Positions 58,918 to 64,000 of a DNA stretch of 64,000 bases are shown one piece after another. The notes below the pieces were generated by a model. The model was not told where the DNA came from, did not search any database, and worked only from the letters and a program-made list of their open reading frames with translations. The DNA comes from Formicarius rufipectus (Eukaryota > Chordata > Aves > Passeriformes > Formicariidae): the NCBI GenBank assembly GCA_013399695.1, contig VXAU01000196.1:62001-126000 (forward strand), written 5' to 3'. The first letter of the stretch is position 1. The number at the start of each line of letters is the position of its first letter. The position numbers and the translations under genes were made by a program.

Positions 58918-61900
58918 GTTTGTTAATGTTATTAATATAAAAGTATAAGCTTTGTTCTTGTAGAAAGTCCAACCTCCATATAGCAAGAAAATCACTGTAG
59001 TTCACTTCTAGGAACAAGAATTCTACCTGCACAGTTTCAACATGGGAGTGGAAAAGAATTAAGCTCTCCATCTGAGCAATTGTAGGTGGTAAAAATTAAT
59101 ATCTTTTCAATAATGCTTTGTGATTTGGGAGCAGGAGCATCTTTAAGAGCTTTACAGTATTTTTAAAATATGACTCAGGGGAGATTTTCTTTTTCTAACN
59201 AAACCCAAAATCTTGAAATAGAACAAGAATTGTAGGTCAGGATAATTTGAGTTCACATGCAACACCATTGACATATAATAAATCTATGCATAAGAAGCAG
59301 AGAAAACCAGATCTCTTATACTGGAAGTTTTGAGCTCTGAGATAAACCATAAGAATTTTTGTTCTGAGTGACCAAAAACTGCCACAGGTCATTTGGGAGG
59401 TTAAAGCCTTTTTGAAAATCTCTCATTTCAGTGAAATGCCTATATAGGTTGTATTGAGTGGTAGCAATGAGGTGAGGAAGTGAAAACACAGAAGATCAAT
59501 AAAACATTTAATCCACTAAAGGAAAACATGTCCAGGTTTGGTTGGAGTCACATTAATAGAGAATGAAGGCAGTCCAGCAGCTTCTCTTTTCCTCCTGAGC
59601 AACTCATGTTAGGAAGTGTTTGTGAAGGCCTTGGGAATGGGAGAGACACTGTAATTGTACCCATTCATCTTCCCACAGAAATATTGCCTTTTAAAAAACA
59701 AAATTCATGTGGATTGTGGGTTTCACAGATTGCGGAGGGTCCAGGTTGGAAGAATTTAACTGGTGAACCCAACAGAGCATTTGGTTTCAATCTCTCACTT
59801 TGTCTTATTTCATGAGAGAGAAAAAAATAATCTTAAAAGAATTTAATATTAAATAACCAATAAAAGAGCTTGTTTATGGTACACAAGAACTTTATCAATG
59901 TCTGAAAAATGAAGTGTGTTACTTCGCTGTTACTAAGACCCACTTCTGAGTTTGGAGGAAATCCTCCTCAAGGAACACAGAAACTTCAGCTTGTGTCATA
60001 TCACAAAGTGTCACACACTTCAGAAAAGTGGGAGTCATGTGCCATTAGTCCCAAACAATGGCTGGAAATGGAGTAATCTCCATGACTAAGAGAAGCTTTT
60101 CAGTCTCACATTAGTGCTGCTCACCTACATGGAGTGCACCTTCATGTCTTCCCTTCAGTCTTGGAAAGTCAGACAATGTGGCTTTTCCTTGTGATTCAGC
60201 AACTCTCTGCAATGACAGACACCTGGCATGGTGGAACTGTTCGTGGTACTGTACTACAGCACTGGAAAAAAGGAAATACTCATGTATAAACACCTGGATT
60301 ATAGGCTCTGAGAGGGTCCAGAGGTTAAAACAAAAAAGAAAAAAAAAGCTTTAAAAGCAAATAATTCAGATAGTTCACTTTAACTGAGGAGTCTTACTGT
60401 ACAAGGCCTGAGTAAATAAAAGGTAAAAAGATAAAAACTGGCATTACTAAGCTGCCTGCTGATTGTCATTGGTGGTCTCAGACAAATATAAATATCAATA
60501 TGCACAGACTAATACAGATATATCAGAAGTGTGGCTGTTTGTGTACATCCCTTGGACATCCTTTCCTTCCTCCATCCCATCACAGATGGGACATGCAAAG
60601 CAAAGTGTGAGAGCAGAATCCACTGTTTTGCTTTCAGTGTGAAAAACTGGTTCTGTCCCCAGAAATATCTATAAAACAGGAAAGGAATTTGAATTTATAG
60701 TGTTCCTTGAGAGGGATACAATGGCACTATAAATCCAGAGCAATTACTGCTCTCCCTTGTAGCTGGGAGTTTCCAGAACTTGCCATCAGCCCAGGAGGAG
60801 CTCACTTGGACCTGAGCAATACAAACAGCCACTTTACTATTTCTAACATCCTCAAGAAACACAAACAGAAAACATCCCAAGTAATTAACTGAAGTTTTAA
60901 CGCTGTAAGAAACTGTTGTGTGTTCATGTGTCAAGTCCAGTCTGGTTCTGCTCTCCTGACTGATGGCTTCCAAACTGGAGCAACTTCTTTGCTCAGGAAG
61001 TGGTGGCACATGTCCTGTAGCAAAATAATGCAATTTTCATGGCACTATGAAGTTCTACAGATCATACTATGCAGTGTGATCACAGCTATGACACTTCAAT
61101 TACCCACTTTTTTACAGGTATAAAATACAGAGCAATTCTGTAAACTTACAAAAGCAAACTGACACTTTATAGATATTGAGCTTGGCCACACAGCCCCCTA
61201 CAAGCCCAGTAGTACCCCCAGCCCCTTCCTCGGGGAGCAAAGCTGAGACCCAGAAGCCCACAAGGAATATTTACATAGTCAAAAAATGGCAGCAGGCTGC
61301 CAAATTAATCAGAATTAGACCTTAATTAGATGGAACATTCAGGTCAGGATGAGATAAGAATTCAAATCACGTGGGCACCAATGAGTGCTTTATTGATAAA
61401 ATTGTTGTGCATTTCTAAGATAACGGTCAGGATAATTCCTTTTCCAGAGAAATAGCTTGACCATCAAACATGGATAAATGAATTTTTTAGATATGCATGG
61501 TGGATGTTGGTTCTGATACAACATTTCTCTCTCCCATACATCTAGGTCTCCTACTGACATTAGCATGGGATAGACAGAATTTTTCCAGGCAGGGAAATGG
61601 AGATTATTGTGGCAAATACTCTAATGGAGCCTTCAGTGACAAACCAAATGATTATGAATAAGAGAAAGAAATAAAATAAGAAATGGGACAACCCAAACTG
61701 TGACCTCTTACAGCCAATGTCACTGAGATCAAAATTTGTCTTGTCTCTTTTCCACTTCCAAGGCAGCAAGGAGTTGCTTTGTGCAGAACAGTGATCCAGT
61801 TCTAGAAACCTCCCAGCAGCAACACCATCCTTTGTGTTCACAGTCTCTCGGTCTCAGTGGAAGTCAAATTCTACCTGATGCTGATACAGGAACACACACT

Positions 61901-64000
61901 GCCAAGGAATAAAAGTTATTCAGAATAAACTCAGATTATCTTAATTATCAACATTCCAACTCATATTTTAATCACTGATTTCTCTGCTGGGTTTGTGTAT
62001 GTGTTTCATGTCAGTATTTTTTGCATTTTGCTGTTTAAGCCATAAGCTTCTTAAAGGGGGAGAGAGGGGAAAAAACCCTCTTGACATAATACCATGAAAT
62101 CAAAGAGCAAGCTGACTGGAAAAAAACAGTTACTATATTTAAACTGCATTATCCTATGACAGAACTGCAGATTTAAAACCTTTCCACTTTGATGCAGCAC
62201 TTTTGCAGCATTTTAATGTGCCTTAGTAGATTTCAACTGGCTGAAACATTTTAATAACTGTAATTTCAGTGGAATAAAATAGCACTGTGGGAGGAAGAAA
62301 CAATGCCCCCATTTGTCACTCTTTAAGATTGGATTTGAAATCAGCTGGGGAGACAGGAGCAATGAGTTTGGTGGTCTCAACCTAAGCCCCATTAGGCAAT
62401 TAGCCAGGCTGCAAAAATCATGACATAAGTTGGCACAATTAAGCAGAATATGATCACTTTGTGTCCACTGAAAGAGATCCAGGCCTGAAATAATAAGGCT
62501 GTTGCAGGTCAGCATTCAAGTGTATTGGCTCAACAACTGGCACTTTGTGTGGTGTCCTTCTGTGTTGTGTTTAGTTCCACTCAAAACTATTAATCTTGTT
62601 TGAAAATGGAGCTACAAAACGTATGTTTTTGTGTACAGCAAGAGACAATTCACATTATGACAAGTAACTGCTGTGAATCTGCTTTGCAGCAATAGGGATG
62701 ACTTAATGTTATTGCAATTTGAAGGAAAGCATCCTGCAGTCCCCTCTCAGGCCAAATTCCCATTTACTTCAATTAGTAAGCATTACAGGAACTGTTCTAA
62801 TGCTGCTGCCTGATGTGTTGGCTGCTCCTTCTTAATATATTACAGTGAAAAAAAGATAGGAGGCCAAATGTATGAATATATCCTTCCATTATGTGAATGG
62901 AATTTCAGCAAGGCCAAAGCTGCCCCATTTTGTTGTGTGGCTTTCTGAGGTACCACCCTGAGGGGTTCCACTCTAAAAACAAACTGCATCTTCACATAAG
63001 CAAAATAAATCAATTTTCTTCCTTAAAAATGAAAAATGTAAAGCTCTCTGCACCTGCTGGAAGTATGAATCACCTGGAGCTTTCAGGGGCTCCATGCTTA
63101 AGGCAGAGCTGAGGTGCTGTTACTTTGATTTGGGTCAAGATAACCCTCTTCTTTAAGAGACAAGACAAATGTCATCAGAAGCTTTCTGAATCCTTGCAGA
63201 GCGATGGGAAACAACACTGATTTCAACTCACAATTCTAAATTTGTATGATATCAAGTGATGCCAAATTTAGCAGGTACTGCTTCTGCTGCAATGTCTACA
63301 TGGGTATTTGTAGCTCATTCTGCACCGTTCTGTCTAGACCAAGCACTGTATCTGCAAATGTTCTTCAGAAGTGTAGCTGCCGGAAGATTTGGAAGGTTTC
63401 ACTTGCAGAGAAACCCTCACTGGTCAACAGGATCAGTCTTGCACATCTGGGGAGAGACAGGGGAACAACTGAGATGGAAATGCAGAGGTTATTCTGCTGT
63501 GGAGGAGAAAGACCTGTAGGACAGTCTTTAGTCATTCTTCTCTCAAAATTCCCTGAACCACAACACACCACATGACAGAAATACACACAGGCAGGGGACT
63601 ATGTTTCCAGGTTCTTTCCAGATTTTATGTGGGGTCTATGCTCAAGATGGAAAAAAAGGGGAAGAATCAAGTCATCTAATCTTAATGCATGAGAAACAAT
63701 GGAAGAGGAGTTGGCAAACTCTAGCTGAATTAGTGAATCCCAGAGAATGCCAAGACTTCTCCAGGATTCACTAGAATGCAAGCTCTGTTTGCCTTCCTAG
63801 CAGCATTTCCTCCTGCTAACAAGTTAGGCTGAAAGAACACCATATCTACTTTATCATACACTCTGCCAGGCTCTAATTGCACATGGCTCTGGTATGCTCA
63901 AAACAATTTTCCATGAGCCTTTTTGGAAATAGGCACAAAAAGGAAACCAAGAATGACATATGAAGTATATCACAAGGAGAAAGAATATGAAATATGGTCT
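58918..64000. other. Intergenic sequence to window end
   Basis: No protein gene recognised. There is one ambiguous base (N) at 59200. A minus-strand exon-like cassette at 60125-60206 was considered and not called. No ATP2A2 first exon or CpG island appears before 64000. Confidence 0.6.

Noticed and set aside
60125..60206. Minus-strand 82-nt cassette, acceptor cattgcag, donor GTAG|gtgagc
   Set aside because: Pyrimidine tract is modest and the open frame shows no family; kept out for lack of support.
61560..61841. Minus-strand ORF with a hydrophobic stretch (FLFYFFLLFIIIWF)
   Set aside because: The hydrophobic run comes from AT-rich sequence; no signal, splice or family support.

Overview
This window is vertebrate nuclear DNA, almost certainly from a bird. 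The one gene I can name is IFT81, intraflagellar transport protein 81, on the + strand. The window opens inside an upstream intron and holds the last 16 coding exons (29 to 33997). They splice by GT-AG rules into a continuous frame of 593 codons plus a TGA stop. Against the usual vertebrate length of about 676 residues (recalled), about 83 N-terminal residues lie upstream of the window. Compact introns, CR1 retroposon debris, an old MIR-type SINE and many A-rich (CAAA)/(CAAAA) tracts suggest a bird, perhaps a songbird. The rank below bird is inference.

Layout: 1-28 is the end of an intron. From 29 to 33997 are the IFT81 exons, with introns from 90 bp to about 7 kb; the two largest are 5986-12959 and 17447-24380. 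From 33998 to about 35020 is the 3' UTR, ending at an AATAAA signal with a GU/U-rich element after it. From there to 64000 is about 29 kb with no recognisable protein gene. It holds simple repeats, one clear CR1 3' end (about 37005-37115), a MIR-like SINE (about 58660-58880) and a few exon-like cassettes of unknown status. In mammals the next gene downstream on the same strand is ATP2A2 (SERCA2), so this stretch may be the IFT81-ATP2A2 spacer. No ATP2A2 exon is visible.

Function: IFT81 is a core IFT-B subunit. Its N-terminal calponin-homology-like domain works with the IFT74 N-terminus to carry tubulin into cilia, and its long coiled coil pairs with IFT74. Exon A holds the end of the CH-like part and the rest encodes the charged coiled coil. 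Ten of the 16 exons are phase 0-0 cassettes, so skipping one would keep the frame.

I found no new multi-gene system. The most interesting signals are a local duplication of an IFT81 exon-intron junction in which the second copy has lost its donor GT (17429-17636), exon-like cassettes in the downstream spacer (40798-40884 on +, 36157-36344 and 56893-56950 on -), and a CpG-retaining AT-rich block near 39880-40470.
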